Shown piece by piece: positions 14,851-24,172 of a stretch of 29,153 nt of DNA. Numbering within the stretch: position 1 is the stretch's first letter; each line of letters begins with the position of its first letter. This DNA comes from CAYNST01 sp964399955 (GTDB lineage Bacteria > Pseudomonadota > Gammaproteobacteria > Pseudomonadales > Cellvibrionaceae), in assembly GCA_964399955.1 (NCBI GenBank), contig CAYNST010000036.1, positions 1-29,153 of the forward strand. The letters are read 5' to 3'. The notes under the pieces were generated by a model. The model had not been told where the DNA came from. It did not search any database and saw only the letters and a list, made by a program, of their open reading frames with translations. Made by a program: the position numbers and the translations under genes.

Positions 14851-16844
14851 GCCTTCAGGTAGCGCTCCACGCTTTGCTTGAGTGCCGCCAAGGGCAACGC
14901 CTGACGCCCGTAGGCGATGGCGTAATAATATCGGCTGATATCCTGCAAGGCTGCTTGCTGCTGCGGCGACTGATTGTCCAGTCGCGCAAAAAACTGCCCC
15001 AGTGTTTCTTCTTTGGCGCGCTTATGACCCTGCTTCTGTAACTGGACCAGCACTCGCTGCAGCAGTTTCTGCTCGGCTCTGCGGGAAGGCTGCTGGCGGT
15101 GCAAGCGGGGCCAGAGCCAGATCAACATCAGTATGCTGGATGTGATCAACACAAAAGCAAACCCCAGGCGCCAGGGGCTCATTTCGCCCAACAAGCGCGT
15201 AAGGATCCCCACCTTGGTCTGATTGTCGTAGTTGAGCACCCAGCGGTTCCAGGAATAACCCACTGCGTCCAACCGATGGTGGATACTGTAGAGCCAGTCA
15301 GACTGCTGCCAAACACTGCGCACCAAGCGTCGCTCGTCGTGGTTGAGAGCGTCCTCTACGCCAAACTCCACCCGCGAAGGCGCCACTACAGCGGTGGGGT
15401 CCACGCGCTGCCACCCTGCGTCTTCAAGCCAGACTTCCGCCCAGGCATGGGCGTCTGACTGCCTTACCAGAAAGTAATCTTCGAGGGGATTGAATTGCCC
15501 CCCCTGGTAACCAATCACCACGCGCGCGGGTACCCCCGCCGAGCGCATGAGAAAGACGAAGCTGCTGGCAAAATGTTCGCAAAAACCGGCTCGACTGCCA
15601 AACAAAAACTCGTCTATGGCCGGCTGGGGCAGCACGGGCGGTTGCAGTGTGTACACGAAGTTCTGGCTATACAAATCAAGGGCCGCATCTATTATCTGCG
15701 CCGGACGCAACCCCTGCGCCACCCAGCTGCGGGCCAGCGCCTCCGAACGGGGGTTGCTGCCGGTGGGCAACTGGGTGAGGCTGCGCAATTGCCCTTCACT
15801 CAGCGGCTGACTGATGGCCGGCAGATCCACGATGGACTCGACCGAGTACTGCGCCTTGATGGCCACCGGTCGCTGCGCTCGCAGAAGATTGCCCGAATGC
15901 AGCTCAATGGCCAGCTTTTCTGACTGTACCGACACCGGCACGCCCAGGGCAAACAGCCACGGCTGATGATGCGGCTCCAGTATGATGGAATAGCGGGCGC
16001 TTGGCAGCGCAAACAATACAGGCACAGGCGCGGCCTCCCGGCGCTGAATAAGCTGTCGCCAGACGACCCCGTCAAAATGCTCAAGCAACAGCCCGCGCCA
16101 GTACATCTCCTGGCTGGAAGGCCGTGGCCCCTCAAAAGACACCCGAAAGGCCGGCTCGTGCGACTGAGCCAGTCGACCGATAGCGCCCAGTGTCAATTCA
16201 TCACCGAAACCGGTGGTGGCGGAGTTGGACGGCATGGGTACAGACCAAAGCGGTCCCAGCCTGGGCATGACAACGAATAACAGCACCATAAACGGCAGGC
16301 TCTGCAAAACCAGAGTACTGCCCTGCTTGAAATGCCGCAGCAAAGACTTTTTGCGGGTGGTAAACGCCGCCTGCCAGGCCGTAACCAAGCCTACACAGGC
16401 AAGCACGGCGAAGGCTGCGGTGAAAATGGTTTGCGCAAACAGAAACTGCACCGCAACCGCAATGAAGCCAATAAACAAGATGGTCAGAATGTCCTTGTGC
16501 GAGCGCAACTCAATCAGCTTGAGGGCGAAGGCGCAGACCAGAAAGCCGATCATCGGCTCGAAGCCGTGAATCTGCCGGTAGGATGCCAGAATGCCGCCGG
16601 CGGTCAGCACGCCCAGCACCAGCTTGACCGCCAGCACAGGGAAGGGCCAGCCACGCACCTGGATCTGCCAGCGCCACCCCAAAGCCAGCAGCCAAATAGC
16701 CAGTATCCAGCCGGGTAATACCACCAGCAAAGGCGCAATGGACAGCCCCTGGGCGACACAGATCCAGGTGAGAGCGGTGTTGCCCAGGCCGTGTTCGCGA
16801 GCGGCTGCGGCCCGTCTTTTTATTATCGCGCGTTTACTGGCCAT
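14847..16844 (-). CDS. tgpA: TgpA-like transglutaminase membrane protein
   Basis: A 665-residue integral membrane protein of the DUF3488/transglutaminase family, like Pseudomonas TgpA, whose physiological substrate is not firmly known. The N-terminal third contains about six hydrophobic helices (residues 20-190). The periplasmic transglutaminase core shows the Cys-His-Asp triad in RAGFCEHFASSF, DAHAWAEVW and RVDPTAVV (about 410-470). A further helix at about 550-570 is followed by a cytoplasmic DUF4129-like tail. It overlaps the upstream DUF58 gene by 11 bases (ATGGCCAGTAA), which points to coupled translation. moxR, the DUF58 gene and tgpA travel together in Pseudomonas. Confidence 0.9.
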   Translation of the reverse strand: MASKRAIIKRRAAAAREHGLGNTALTWICVAQGLSIAPLLVVLPGWILAIWLLALGWRWQIQVRGWPFPVLAVKLVLGVLTAGGILASYRQIHGFEPMIGFLVCAFALKLIELRSHKDILTILFIGFIAVAVQFLFAQTIFTAAFAVLACVGLVTAWQAAFTTRKKSLLRHFKQGSTLVLQSLPFMVLLFVVMPRLGPLWSVPMPSNSATTGFGDELTLGAIGRLAQSHEPAFRVSFEGPRPSSQEMYWRGLLLEHFDGVVWRQLIQRREAAPVPVLFALPSARYSIILEPHHQPWLFALGVPVSVQSEKLAIELHSGNLLRAQRPVAIKAQYSVESIVDLPAISQPLSEGQLRSLTQLPTGSNPRSEALARSWVAQGLRPAQIIDAALDLYSQNFVYTLQPPVLPQPAIDEFLFGSRAGFCEHFASSFVFLMRSAGVPARVVIGYQGGQFNPLEDYFLVRQSDAHAWAEVWLEDAGWQRVDPTAVVAPSRVEFGVEDALNHDERRLVRSVWQQSDWLYSIHHRLDAVGYSWNRWVLNYDNQTKVGILTRLLGEMSPWRLGFAFVLITSSILMLIWLWPRLHRQQPSRRAEQKLLQRVLVQLQKQGHKRAKEETLGQFFARLDNQSPQQQAALQDISRYYYAIAYGRQALPLAALKQSVERYLKA

Positions 16845-17802
16845 GATCAGCCAGCGCCGTCAGCACCTCATGCAGGTGCGCCTGCCCTTGACCGACGGCC
16901 ACCTCGACGCCCGGCAACCGCAAGCCAAAGGGCCGTTCACCGGCAGCGCACTGCAATGCCCAATAACACAGATGAGACAGACACAGCTCGGGGTCGCCGC
17001 GGTAAAGATCCTGCCAGTCGAGCCATAAATCGGAAGGCCGGCTGGTGGCGGTCACCTTGGTGACCAACCCCTGCTCGCGAGCGTAATGTTTCCAGGAAAT
17101 GCGCTTCAGTGAATCGCCCTGGGTGTAGTTCTTGAACCCCCACAGCTCGCCGGTGCCATCAGTGCTTTGCACAGAAGCCTCCGGGCGCTCGACATTCGAG
17201 GCAAAGCCGTCGTAGCGGCAGGCCCTGGGTGCAGGGTATACCACCGCCTCTGCATCAAATTTGAGATAGGTCCAGCAACGCACAATGGATAAGGGGTACT
17301 GGCTCCGCAACAACAAGTGGCCCGGATTGACCCGCCCCCGCCGGGCGGAACTGAAGGGCAACCTCACCCGCGTATTGGTTAACGGCTCAAGGTTAACAAC
17401 GCGAGATTCACCCGCCAGCCACTTGAGCAGAATGTTGTCGCTACCGGCCCGATTGGCCGTCAGCAAATCAAGCTCAAAGTTGATAGGCTCGCCCGCAAAA
17501 CCGGGCTCCGCGCTGAAAAAACGAACCTGCAGGCCGGCCAGATTGTTATAGGTGTGCAGGATGACCACCACAAACAGGCTGAACTGCAGGTAGGATAGCG
17601 CCAGAATCAGGTTATTCTGGTAATTGGTCCCCAACAGCCACACCAAACCGGCCAACAGCAAAAACATCCATCCGGTTGCCGTCGGCAGGATATAAAGATT
17701 GTTGAGGCGAAGTTTGTGCTGTAAGGCGGCTGGAGATTTGTTTTCCAGCCACCGGAAAAACAGCGTATACCACCATTGGCTGAGCGCCGTTTGCATTCGC
17801 AT
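16834..17802 (-). CDS. DUF58 protein of the MoxR-associated operon
   Basis: A protein of about 322 residues with two adjacent N-terminal membrane helices (about 43-80, AT-rich in Leu/Ile/Val) and a C-terminal DUF58 domain marked by GFKNYTQGDSLKRISWKHYA. The family accompanies MoxR ATPases and a transglutaminase protein; roles in envelope protein assembly or complex maturation have been proposed. I chose the ATG at 17802; a TTG at 17817 and an ATG at 17796 are alternatives, and none has a good ribosome-binding site. It overlaps tgpA and is separated from moxR by about 170 bases. Confidence 0.85.
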   Translation of the reverse strand: MRMQTALSQWWYTLFFRWLENKSPAALQHKLRLNNLYILPTATGWMFLLLAGLVWLLGTNYQNNLILALSYLQFSLFVVVILHTYNNLAGLQVRFFSAEPGFAGEPINFELDLLTANRAGSDNILLKWLAGESRVVNLEPLTNTRVRLPFSSARRGRVNPGHLLLRSQYPLSIVRCWTYLKFDAEAVVYPAPRACRYDGFASNVERPEASVQSTDGTGELWGFKNYTQGDSLKRISWKHYAREQGLVTKVTATSRPSDLWLDWQDLYRGDPELCLSHLCYWALQCAAGERPFGLRLPGVEVAVGQGQAHLHEVLTALADHGQ

Positions 17803-17973
17803 GGGCAAGGGTACCAAAGTTGCAAAGCAGAGGATGCTGCCCCGGCGCCGCCAAACCGGCCATCCGTGAAGGCGCCCAGGTCAGCCTGAAACTGCTGATT
17901 TATCATCTTCCCAGAGAGCCGCGCCAGGCGCTGCTCAACTCGTTGTTCGTGCAAGGCTTTAGGCGAATTTCAG

Positions 17974-18891
17974 TTAGGTCAAAGCATCGGCGTTTTTCAG
18001 CATGAACGCCTGCAGGTCCGCCTCGCTGTGCTGCCTGTCTGCGGGCACGATGCGGTGGCCCACCACGCTCGGCATCACCGCCTGGACATCCTCCGGCACG
18101 ACGAAGTCGCGCTCGTGGATCAGGGCCCAGGCTTTGGCGGCGCGCAGCCAGGCCAGCGCACCTCGGGGTGACAGACCGTAAGCAAAACGGGGATGCTCCC
18201 GGGTTATCTGCACCAGAGACTGAAAGTAGTCCAATAGCGGTTCGCTGGTCACAATTTCGTTCACGCGCTCCTGAATACCGCGCAACTGCTGCAGACTTAT
18301 TACCGGTCGTACCGCCTTCAGCGCTGCGCGGGTGTCGCCACCCTGGTAGAGCTTTCTCTCTGCCGCCACCCCCGGATAACCAAGGGAAATACGCATCAGA
18401 AAACGGTCCAGCTGAGACTCGGGCAGCGCGTAGGTGCCGGATTGACTGACGGGATTTTGAGTGGCAATAACAAAAAACGGCTCGGGAAGCGGTCGAGTCT
18501 CTCCCTCAACAGTTACCTGCCCCTCCTCCATGGCCTCCAGTAACGCACTTTGCGTCTTGGGCGTGGTGCGGTTGATTTCGTCGGCGAGTAATAACTGGGT
18601 AAATACCGGCCCCGGGTGAAAGTCAAAGGCTTCCCGCTCCCGGCTGAAAACCGACACACCGAGAATATCTGCGGGCAGAAGGTCGCTGGTGAACTGCACG
18701 CGGTTGTATTTCAGCCCCAAAGCGGCCGCCAGGCAGTGCGCCAGGGTCGTTTTGCCCATCCCAGGCATGTCTTCTATCAACAGGTGACCCCGTGCAATCA
18801 GGCAAGTCAGCGCCAGGCGGATCTGCCGGTCTTTACCCAGAAGAACCTGATCTATTTCTTCAATAATCTGTTTAAGCGGCAAAGGAGTCAT
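17974..18891 (-). CDS. MoxR-family AAA+ ATPase
   Basis: A 305-residue AAA+ chaperone-like ATPase of the MoxR family. Visible are Walker A (DMPGMGKTTLAHCLAAAL, about 39-56), Walker B (LLLADEINRTTPKTQSALLE, about 101-120), sensor 1 (FFVIATQNPVSQSGTYALPE), the sensor 2 region GLSPRGALAWLRAAKAWA, and the MoxR-type C-terminal lid. It is the first gene before the DUF58 and tgpA genes, the usual order, and probably remodels a partner complex with them. GGAG is not found upstream; the start at 18891 has only a weak CAGG. The 3' spacer (17803-17973) shows no recognisable gene. Confidence 0.92.
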   Translation of the reverse strand: MTPLPLKQIIEEIDQVLLGKDRQIRLALTCLIARGHLLIEDMPGMGKTTLAHCLAAALGLKYNRVQFTSDLLPADILGVSVFSREREAFDFHPGPVFTQLLLADEINRTTPKTQSALLEAMEEGQVTVEGETRPLPEPFFVIATQNPVSQSGTYALPESQLDRFLMRISLGYPGVAAERKLYQGGDTRAALKAVRPVISLQQLRGIQERVNEIVTSEPLLDYFQSLVQITREHPRFAYGLSPRGALAWLRAAKAWALIHERDFVVPEDVQAVMPSVVGHRIVPADRQHSEADLQAFMLKNADALT

Positions 18892-18947
18892 CCTGGCGAA
18901 GCAACTAAACCAGAAGCTTTAGCTGCGTAAGGGTTGAACGCCGCAGC

Positions 18948-20132
18948 TTACAGGGCATGGGCGCCCCGCTCCAGATCTCGGATCAGGTCGACCTTGTCCT
19001 CCAGGCCCACGGCAATGCGAATCAAATTATCGGTTATTCCCGCTGCCGCCTTATCCTCTACCGAAAGCCGCCCGTGAGTTGTGGTTGCCGGATGCACAAT
19101 CGTGGATTTCACATCGCCGAGGTTGGCGGTGAGCGACATCACTTTGACCGCATCAATGAAACGCCAGGCTGCTGCGCGGTCGCCCTTGAGCTTGAACGAC
19201 AACACACCACCAAAACCGCGCTGCTGAGCCCGCGCCGTGGCGTGCCCCGGGTGGCTCTCCAAGCCGGCGTAGAAAACTTGCTCCACCCACTCCTGGTCGT
19301 GCAGCCAACGGGCAATGGCCAGTGCATTCTGCGAATGCGCATCCATGCGCAAGCGCAATGTCTCCAGGCCCTTGCTGAAGATCCAGGCATTGAACGGACT
19401 CATGCTTGGGCCGCAGGTACGCACAAAACCCAGCACTTCATCCATCAACGCCGCAGGACCTACCACCGCCCCACCCAGACAGCGACCCTGGCCATCCAGA
19501 TACTTGGTGGCCGAGTGGATGACCAGGTCGGCGCCCAACTGCAGGGGCAACTGCAATGCCGGCGTGCAAAAGCAGTTGTCCACTATCAGGAGGCTGCCGT
19601 TGGCTCGAGCAATCTTGGCCAGTGCCGGTAGATCCGCCACATCACACAAGGGGTTGGATGGCGTCTCCAGAAACAAAAATCGGGTGTTGGGCCTGAGCGC
19701 CGCCTGCCAGGCTGGCAGGTCGGTCAGCGCCACCCAGTCCACCTCCACACCAAATTTGCTCATGTATTTGGTGAACAGCACAGAGGTGGTACCAAACACG
19801 CTGCGTGAACAGACAACGTGGTCGCCGGACTTCAGCAGCGCCATGCACACACTGAGTATAGCGGCCATTCCGGAGGCCGTCGCCACGGCCGCCTCACCGC
19901 CTTCGAGGGCGGCCAGCCGGGTTTGAAAGGTGCGTACACTGGGGTTGGTATAGCGCGAATAAACGTTGCCCTTGCGCTCGCCGGAAAATTTATCCGCCGC
20001 GTCGCGCGCGGATTCAAACACGTAGCTGGAGGTGGTAAAAATGGGCTCGCAATGCTCGCCTTCCTGCGTGCGTTCAACGCCTGCGCGGATTGCCAGCGTA
20101 TCCAGCCCCGCTCCGTCTAAAAAATCCTGCAT
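18948..20132 (-). CDS. metZ: O-succinylhomoserine sulfhydrylase MetZ
   Basis: MetZ makes homocysteine directly from O-succinylhomoserine and sulfide, using pyridoxal phosphate. The 394-residue protein belongs to the Cys/Met-metabolism PLP family: YSRYTNPSVRTFQTRLAALE near residue 60, substrate loop VDNCFCTPALQLPL, and the PLP lysine (Lys210) in HSATKYLDGQGR. Placement next to purF as in Pseudomonas (metZ-purF-cvpA) favours MetZ over MetB or MetC. The ATG at 20132 is right because the family N-terminus begins there; the open frame further upstream lies inside purF. It follows purF by 22 bases. Confidence 0.93.
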   Translation of the reverse strand: MQDFLDGAGLDTLAIRAGVERTQEGEHCEPIFTTSSYVFESARDAADKFSGERKGNVYSRYTNPSVRTFQTRLAALEGGEAAVATASGMAAILSVCMALLKSGDHVVCSRSVFGTTSVLFTKYMSKFGVEVDWVALTDLPAWQAALRPNTRFLFLETPSNPLCDVADLPALAKIARANGSLLIVDNCFCTPALQLPLQLGADLVIHSATKYLDGQGRCLGGAVVGPAALMDEVLGFVRTCGPSMSPFNAWIFSKGLETLRLRMDAHSQNALAIARWLHDQEWVEQVFYAGLESHPGHATARAQQRGFGGVLSFKLKGDRAAAWRFIDAVKVMSLTANLGDVKSTIVHPATTTHGRLSVEDKAAAGITDNLIRIAVGLEDKVDLIRDLERGAHAL

Positions 20133-20154
20133 AGCACTCTCTCTACAACTGGGT

Positions 20155-21678
20155 TCAGGCGTTTTGGATACCGACCATGGCGTTCTGCCCGGATGGGCTG
20201 TCAGTGTATTCCCGCGACATCTTGGCCGCGTCGCTGCGCCGGTGCTCAAGCTCGGTGAGATAGGCCTTGTCGACATCGCCGGTGACGTAGTCGCCATCAA
20301 AGACAGCACAGTCAAAGCGCGGGATCTGGGTGTTGCCTTCACCCGAAGCCGCCACCAGGTCTTCAATATCCTGATACACCAGCCAGTCTGCACCAATGGC
20401 ATCCGCCACTTGCTCCACGCTGCGATCATGGGCAATCAGCTCACTGGCGGAGGGCATATCGATACCGTAGACATTGGGGTACTTGACGGCGGGCGCCGCC
20501 GAAACGAAATAAACCTTTTTAGCGCCGGCGTCCCGCGCCATCTGGATAATCTGTTGGCAGGTGGTGCCGCGCACAATGGAGTCATCCACCAGCATGACGT
20601 TTTTACCGCGAAACTCCAGATCAATGGCGTTGAGCTTCTGTCGCACCGACTTTTTCCGCTGCTGCTGGCCCGGCATGATAAACGTACGGCCGATGTAACG
20701 GTTCTTCACCAGGCCCTCACGGAATTTCACGCCCAGCCGATAGGCCAGCGCCTGGCCCGCAACCCGGCTGCTGTCAGGAATAGGCACCACCACATCGACA
20801 TCGTGGTCGGGCCGCAAACGCAGGATCTTCTCCGCCAGACGCTCTCCCTGGCGCAGTCTGGCTTTATAGACTGACACGCCGTCCATGATGGAATCCGGTC
20901 GGGCAAAATAAACATGCTCAAAGATGCAGGGACTCAATTGCGTGTCCGTTGCACAGACGCGCGTGTGCAACTCGCCTGCCGCAGTAATGTAGACCGCTTC
21001 ACCTGGCGCCACATCGCGGATCAATTTGAAACCGAGCACATCGAGCGCCACGCTTTCGGAGGCAATCATGTACTCCTTGCCGTCCGGTGTGTCCTTGCAA
21101 CCAAATACCAAGGGACGGATACCGTTTGGATCCCGAAAACCCAGCACACCGTAATTGGCGATCATGGCCACCACAGCGTAACCGCCGCGCACGCGTTTGT
21201 GAACGCCTTCAACAGCCTTAAATATGTCGTCTTCTGTAGCCCGCAACTTTCCCAGTTGCTGCAACTCGTGGGCAAATACATTCAGTAACACTTCAGAGTC
21301 GGAATCGGTATTTACATGACGCAGATCGGCGGTGAATATGTCCTGCTGCAATTCTTCGGTATTGGTCAGGTTGCCGTTGTGTGCCAGGGCAATGCCGTAG
21401 GGAGAATTCACGTAGAAGGGTTGCGCCAGCGCAGGACCGGAGCTGCCTGCGGTAGGGTAACGCACGTGGCCAATACCCATATTGCCCACCAGGCGCTGCA
21501 TGTGACGACTGCGAAACACATCCTTCACCAGCCCCACGGCCTTCTGCTGAGCCAACTTGCCGTTATGGCAGGTCATAATACCTGCGGCGTCCTGTCCGCG
21601 ATGCTGAAGCATCGTCAATCCGTCGTACAACGCGAGGTTGACGTTACTCTTTCCGACCATTCCGACAATGCCGCACAT
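20155..21678 (-). CDS. purF: Amidophosphoribosyltransferase
   Basis: PurF catalyses the first committed purine step, transferring glutamine-derived ammonia to PRPP. The 507-residue length is standard. The mature enzyme would start with the catalytic Cys2 (MCGIVG) after removal of Met1. The glutaminase domain covers about 2-235 (LQHRGQDAAGI, ALAHNGNLTN). The phosphoribosyltransferase domain shows the PRPP motif VMLVDDSIVRGTT at about 366-378. AAGG lies five bases before the ATG. It follows cvpA by 16 bases; cvpA-purF is a conserved pair. Confidence 0.98.
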   Translation of the reverse strand: MCGIVGMVGKSNVNLALYDGLTMLQHRGQDAAGIMTCHNGKLAQQKAVGLVKDVFRSRHMQRLVGNMGIGHVRYPTAGSSGPALAQPFYVNSPYGIALAHNGNLTNTEELQQDIFTADLRHVNTDSDSEVLLNVFAHELQQLGKLRATEDDIFKAVEGVHKRVRGGYAVVAMIANYGVLGFRDPNGIRPLVFGCKDTPDGKEYMIASESVALDVLGFKLIRDVAPGEAVYITAAGELHTRVCATDTQLSPCIFEHVYFARPDSIMDGVSVYKARLRQGERLAEKILRLRPDHDVDVVVPIPDSSRVAGQALAYRLGVKFREGLVKNRYIGRTFIMPGQQQRKKSVRQKLNAIDLEFRGKNVMLVDDSIVRGTTCQQIIQMARDAGAKKVYFVSAAPAVKYPNVYGIDMPSASELIAHDRSVEQVADAIGADWLVYQDIEDLVAASGEGNTQIPRFDCAVFDGDYVTGDVDKAYLTELEHRRSDAAKMSREYTDSPSGQNAMVGIQNA

Positions 21679-21694
21679 ATCGCCTTAACCTCAC

Positions 21695-22204
21695 CTAAAC
21701 GTTACTGAACAGTTGATATACCCAAGATACAATGTGTTTTGCCGTTGCGCGCGCCCAGTCTTCGAAGGCGAGTAACTGCGGGATCAGCGCCGACTCCGAC
21801 CACCAGCCGTCGCGTTCGACAGCAATAACGGATGGAATCAGCAGCAGCATGGCCAGAACCACAACAAAGCCACGCAAGAGACCGAAAACCATGCCTAAAG
21901 TTCGATCAGTGGAGCTGAGACCAGTAATGCGAACCAGCTCGCCAATCAAGTGATTAACCAGCGCCCCCACCAGCAAAGTGGCGGTGAACAGGGCTGTAAA
22001 CGCCACCACGTGACGCAGGGATGGAGTGGATATATGATCGACAAGCAACTGTGCGAAGGCGTCTTTGAAGGTCATGGCAATCAGCAACGCCACCAACCAG
22101 TTCGCCACGGAAAGGGCTTCCTTGATCAGGCCGCGCCACAGGCCAAATAAGCAGGATACTGCCACAATAGCGATGATGGCCCAGTCGGCCCAGTTTAGCG
22201 TCAC
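21695..22204 (-). CDS. cvpA: Colicin V production family membrane protein CvpA
   Basis: A 169-residue inner-membrane protein of the CvpA family, named for a colicin V production phenotype; its molecular role is unsettled. Four hydrophobic segments are visible (about 8-24, 29-47, 65-88 and 102-124), with the conserved GLWRGLIKEALSVANW after the first helix and DRTLGMVFGLLRGFVVV near the last. It begins with GTG at 22204. The next gene, purF, starts 16 bases downstream. A 145-base spacer from dedD could hold a promoter. Confidence 0.92.
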   Translation of the reverse strand: MTLNWADWAIIAIVAVSCLFGLWRGLIKEALSVANWLVALLIAMTFKDAFAQLLVDHISTPSLRHVVAFTALFTATLLVGALVNHLIGELVRITGLSSTDRTLGMVFGLLRGFVVVLAMLLLIPSVIAVERDGWWSESALIPQLLAFEDWARATAKHIVSWVYQLFSNV

Positions 22205-22349
22205 AACTTTTGCCTGATAATTTTGGAAGCCATTCTACCAGAGGATGCAAGCCCGCGTAGCGGCGAGCATGCGCTTGGGCGGGCCTGGGATCCAGCCGCA
22301 AGATCAAGCATAGCGGGTCAGAGGCATTTACGCACCGGCCAGCCCGGAA

Positions 22350-22868
22350 TCATCCGGGCGTGAAGGCCATCAATATAGATTCAACTTTAAGATCCCGGTC
22401 TATGGTGACCTTGGCCTCCCGCAGAGCGGTTTTATTCAGCTTCGGGCCAACAAACACCCGAGTGATATCGCCGTTCTTATAGCTGACCTTTCTGGTGTAG
22501 GCCGGATACCCCAAGCCCTCCAGCGTGCTTTTGAGCGCGCCGGCGTGTTGATCCGAGCGGAAACTGGCCACCTGCAAAACCCAGGCGCGTTCATCCCCCT
22601 GCACCGCCGCAGGCGCCTGGGCGAGCGACTGCACCACTATGTCTTCTTCCGCCACCACGGCTATTTCGGGCTCCGGCACCGCTTCCACCCATTCCGGGGT
22701 GGCAGGTTCGGGGATATCCAAGGGTGGAATCTCTGGCGCAGGAGGAATGCGTGTCCGCGAATCGATCGGCTCCAGCCGCTCCCGATCAAACAGCACGGGT
22801 ACAAATATGACCGCGAGCGCCAAAAGCACAACAGCGCCCACCAAACGCTGCTTGAGACTGTCATCCAT
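22350..22868 (-). CDS. dedD: SPOR-domain protein, DedD-like
   Basis: A cell-division protein with a short cytoplasmic start, one membrane helix (about 9-24), a Pro-rich periplasmic linker (about 30-95), and a C-terminal SPOR domain from about 100 (AWVLQVASFRSDQHAGALK and the TRVFVGPKLNK strand). SPOR domains bind denuded septal peptidoglycan. I chose the ATG at 22868, giving 172 residues and an 8-base overlap with folC (ATGGATGA); an in-frame ATG at 22883 would add five residues. The hairpin GCCCGG/CCGGGC (22342-22359) overlaps its stop but has no T tract. Confidence 0.87.
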   Translation of the reverse strand: MDDSLKQRLVGAVVLLALAVIFVPVLFDRERLEPIDSRTRIPPAPEIPPLDIPEPATPEWVEAVPEPEIAVVAEEDIVVQSLAQAPAAVQGDERAWVLQVASFRSDQHAGALKSTLEGLGYPAYTRKVSYKNGDITRVFVGPKLNKTALREAKVTIDRDLKVESILMAFTPG

Positions 22869-24165
22869 TGCCTGGTTCGCCATCCCCAGGAGCTGACTGG
22901 AACGCCAGTGCCGCCGCTATCGTGTAAAAGGAACCGGTAACCAACAGGGGCGCTTGCGGATTTTGTTCAAGCGCCAGTGCCATGGCAGTCTCTACTGTAT
23001 CGCACTGCTCTACCGGCGTCTTGGCGCCCAGACAATCGCGGACTTCACTGGCTAGAAACTCCACGGTGGCTGCTCGCTCCAAGCCGGGTATGGTGGCCAC
23101 AAACCACCGGTCCGCCAGCGGCGCCAACCGCTCTATAGAGCCGCGAATGTCTTTGTCCGCCATCATAGCCAGCACCAGGCTGAACGTCTGCTGCGGGTAA
23201 CGCCGGGCCAGTTCTTCAGCCAGATAGTCAACGGCGGCGGCGTTGTGGGCCACATCCAGTACCCCCCAGCGCCCCTCTGACAAGGCCACGTGTTGGCAGC
23301 GGCCGGGCAGGGAAAGCGCACCCAGCGCCTCCTGCAGCCTGTCCAGGCTCAAAGCGCCGGGCCCGCCGCCGGGAAGCAGTGAGAGAAGATCCAGTACTTT
23401 GAGTGCGGCTGCAAGACTGGGCGCGGGCAGTTGCGTCTGAGCCTCGCACGCAAAGTTTTGCCCAACCCAAAAACGGGTTTGCCCCCCCTGGCGCTGGTAG
23501 CCGAAGGCTCTTTGCAAACCGTGATACGCACAGCCCAATTGTTGGGCAATTCGGGTAACCGACACCGGAGGCTCCGGGTCGGCGCAAACAAGGGGCGCGG
23601 CGGGCCGGCAGATGCCGGCCTTTTCGCGGCCTATCGACTCCCGATCCGGGCCCAGCCACTCGGTGTGATCAAGCGCTATGGGTGTGATTACGGTGATGTC
23701 CGCGTCCAGCACGTTGGTGGCATCCAGCCGCCCTCCCAGTCCCACTTCAAGCACCCAGTAATCCAGATTGGCCTCTGCAAACAGGTAAAAAGCCGCCAGA
23801 GTGCCAAACTCAAAGTAGGTTAATGTAGTCTCGCCGCGAGCTTGATCAACTGCGTCAAAAGCTCGACAAAGGTTTTGATCGGCCGCCGGTTGGCCGCCTA
23901 TGCGCACGCGCTCGTTATAGCGCTGCAAATGTGGGGAGGTATAACAGCCGACCTTGGCTCCGGACTCGGACAAGAGAACCTCAAGCGCCTTTACGCACGA
24001 GCCCTTGCCGTTGGTGCCCGCCACGGTGATGATCTTTGTTCTGGGCGACAACAACCCCATCTTGGCCGCCACATCGCGCACTCGCTCCAGTGTCAGATCG
24101 ATCGCTTGCGGGTGACAGGATTCCTGCCAGGCCAGCCAGTCCGCCAAATGGGTAAAACGCGTCAT
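22861..24165 (-). CDS. folC: Bifunctional folylpolyglutamate/dihydrofolate synthase
   Basis: FolC joins glutamate to dihydropteroate, making dihydrofolate, and adds further glutamates to folates. The 434-residue enzyme of the Mur-ligase fold shows the ATP loop ITVAGTNGKGSCVKALE (about 47-63), the SPHLQRYNERVRI region, the FEFGTLAAFYLFAE and LEVGLGGRLDATNV motifs, and a C-terminal LDVAHNAAA. The ATG at 24165 is supported by TGAGGTG just upstream and by the family N-terminus. It starts seven bases after accD, so coupling with fatty-acid synthesis is likely transcriptional only. Confidence 0.96.
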   Translation of the reverse strand: MTRFTHLADWLAWQESCHPQAIDLTLERVRDVAAKMGLLSPRTKIITVAGTNGKGSCVKALEVLLSESGAKVGCYTSPHLQRYNERVRIGGQPAADQNLCRAFDAVDQARGETTLTYFEFGTLAAFYLFAEANLDYWVLEVGLGGRLDATNVLDADITVITPIALDHTEWLGPDRESIGREKAGICRPAAPLVCADPEPPVSVTRIAQQLGCAYHGLQRAFGYQRQGGQTRFWVGQNFACEAQTQLPAPSLAAALKVLDLLSLLPGGGPGALSLDRLQEALGALSLPGRCQHVALSEGRWGVLDVAHNAAAVDYLAEELARRYPQQTFSLVLAMMADKDIRGSIERLAPLADRWFVATIPGLERAATVEFLASEVRDCLGAKTPVEQCDTVETAMALALEQNPQAPLLVTGSFYTIAAALAFQSAPGDGEPGNG

Positions 24166-24172
24166 GGGCACC

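Noticed and set aside
17607..17954. A 115-codon - strand frame overlapping the DUF58 start
   Set aside because: No known family, and most of it lies inside the N-terminal part of the DUF58 gene in another frame. A small leader peptide cannot be excluded but has no support.
21703..21713. TGAACAGTTGA near the cvpA end, similar to the terminal motif of the dispersed repeat
   Set aside because: It lies in the cvpA coding sequence and none of the other repeat blocks accompany it, so chance is the simpler explanation.
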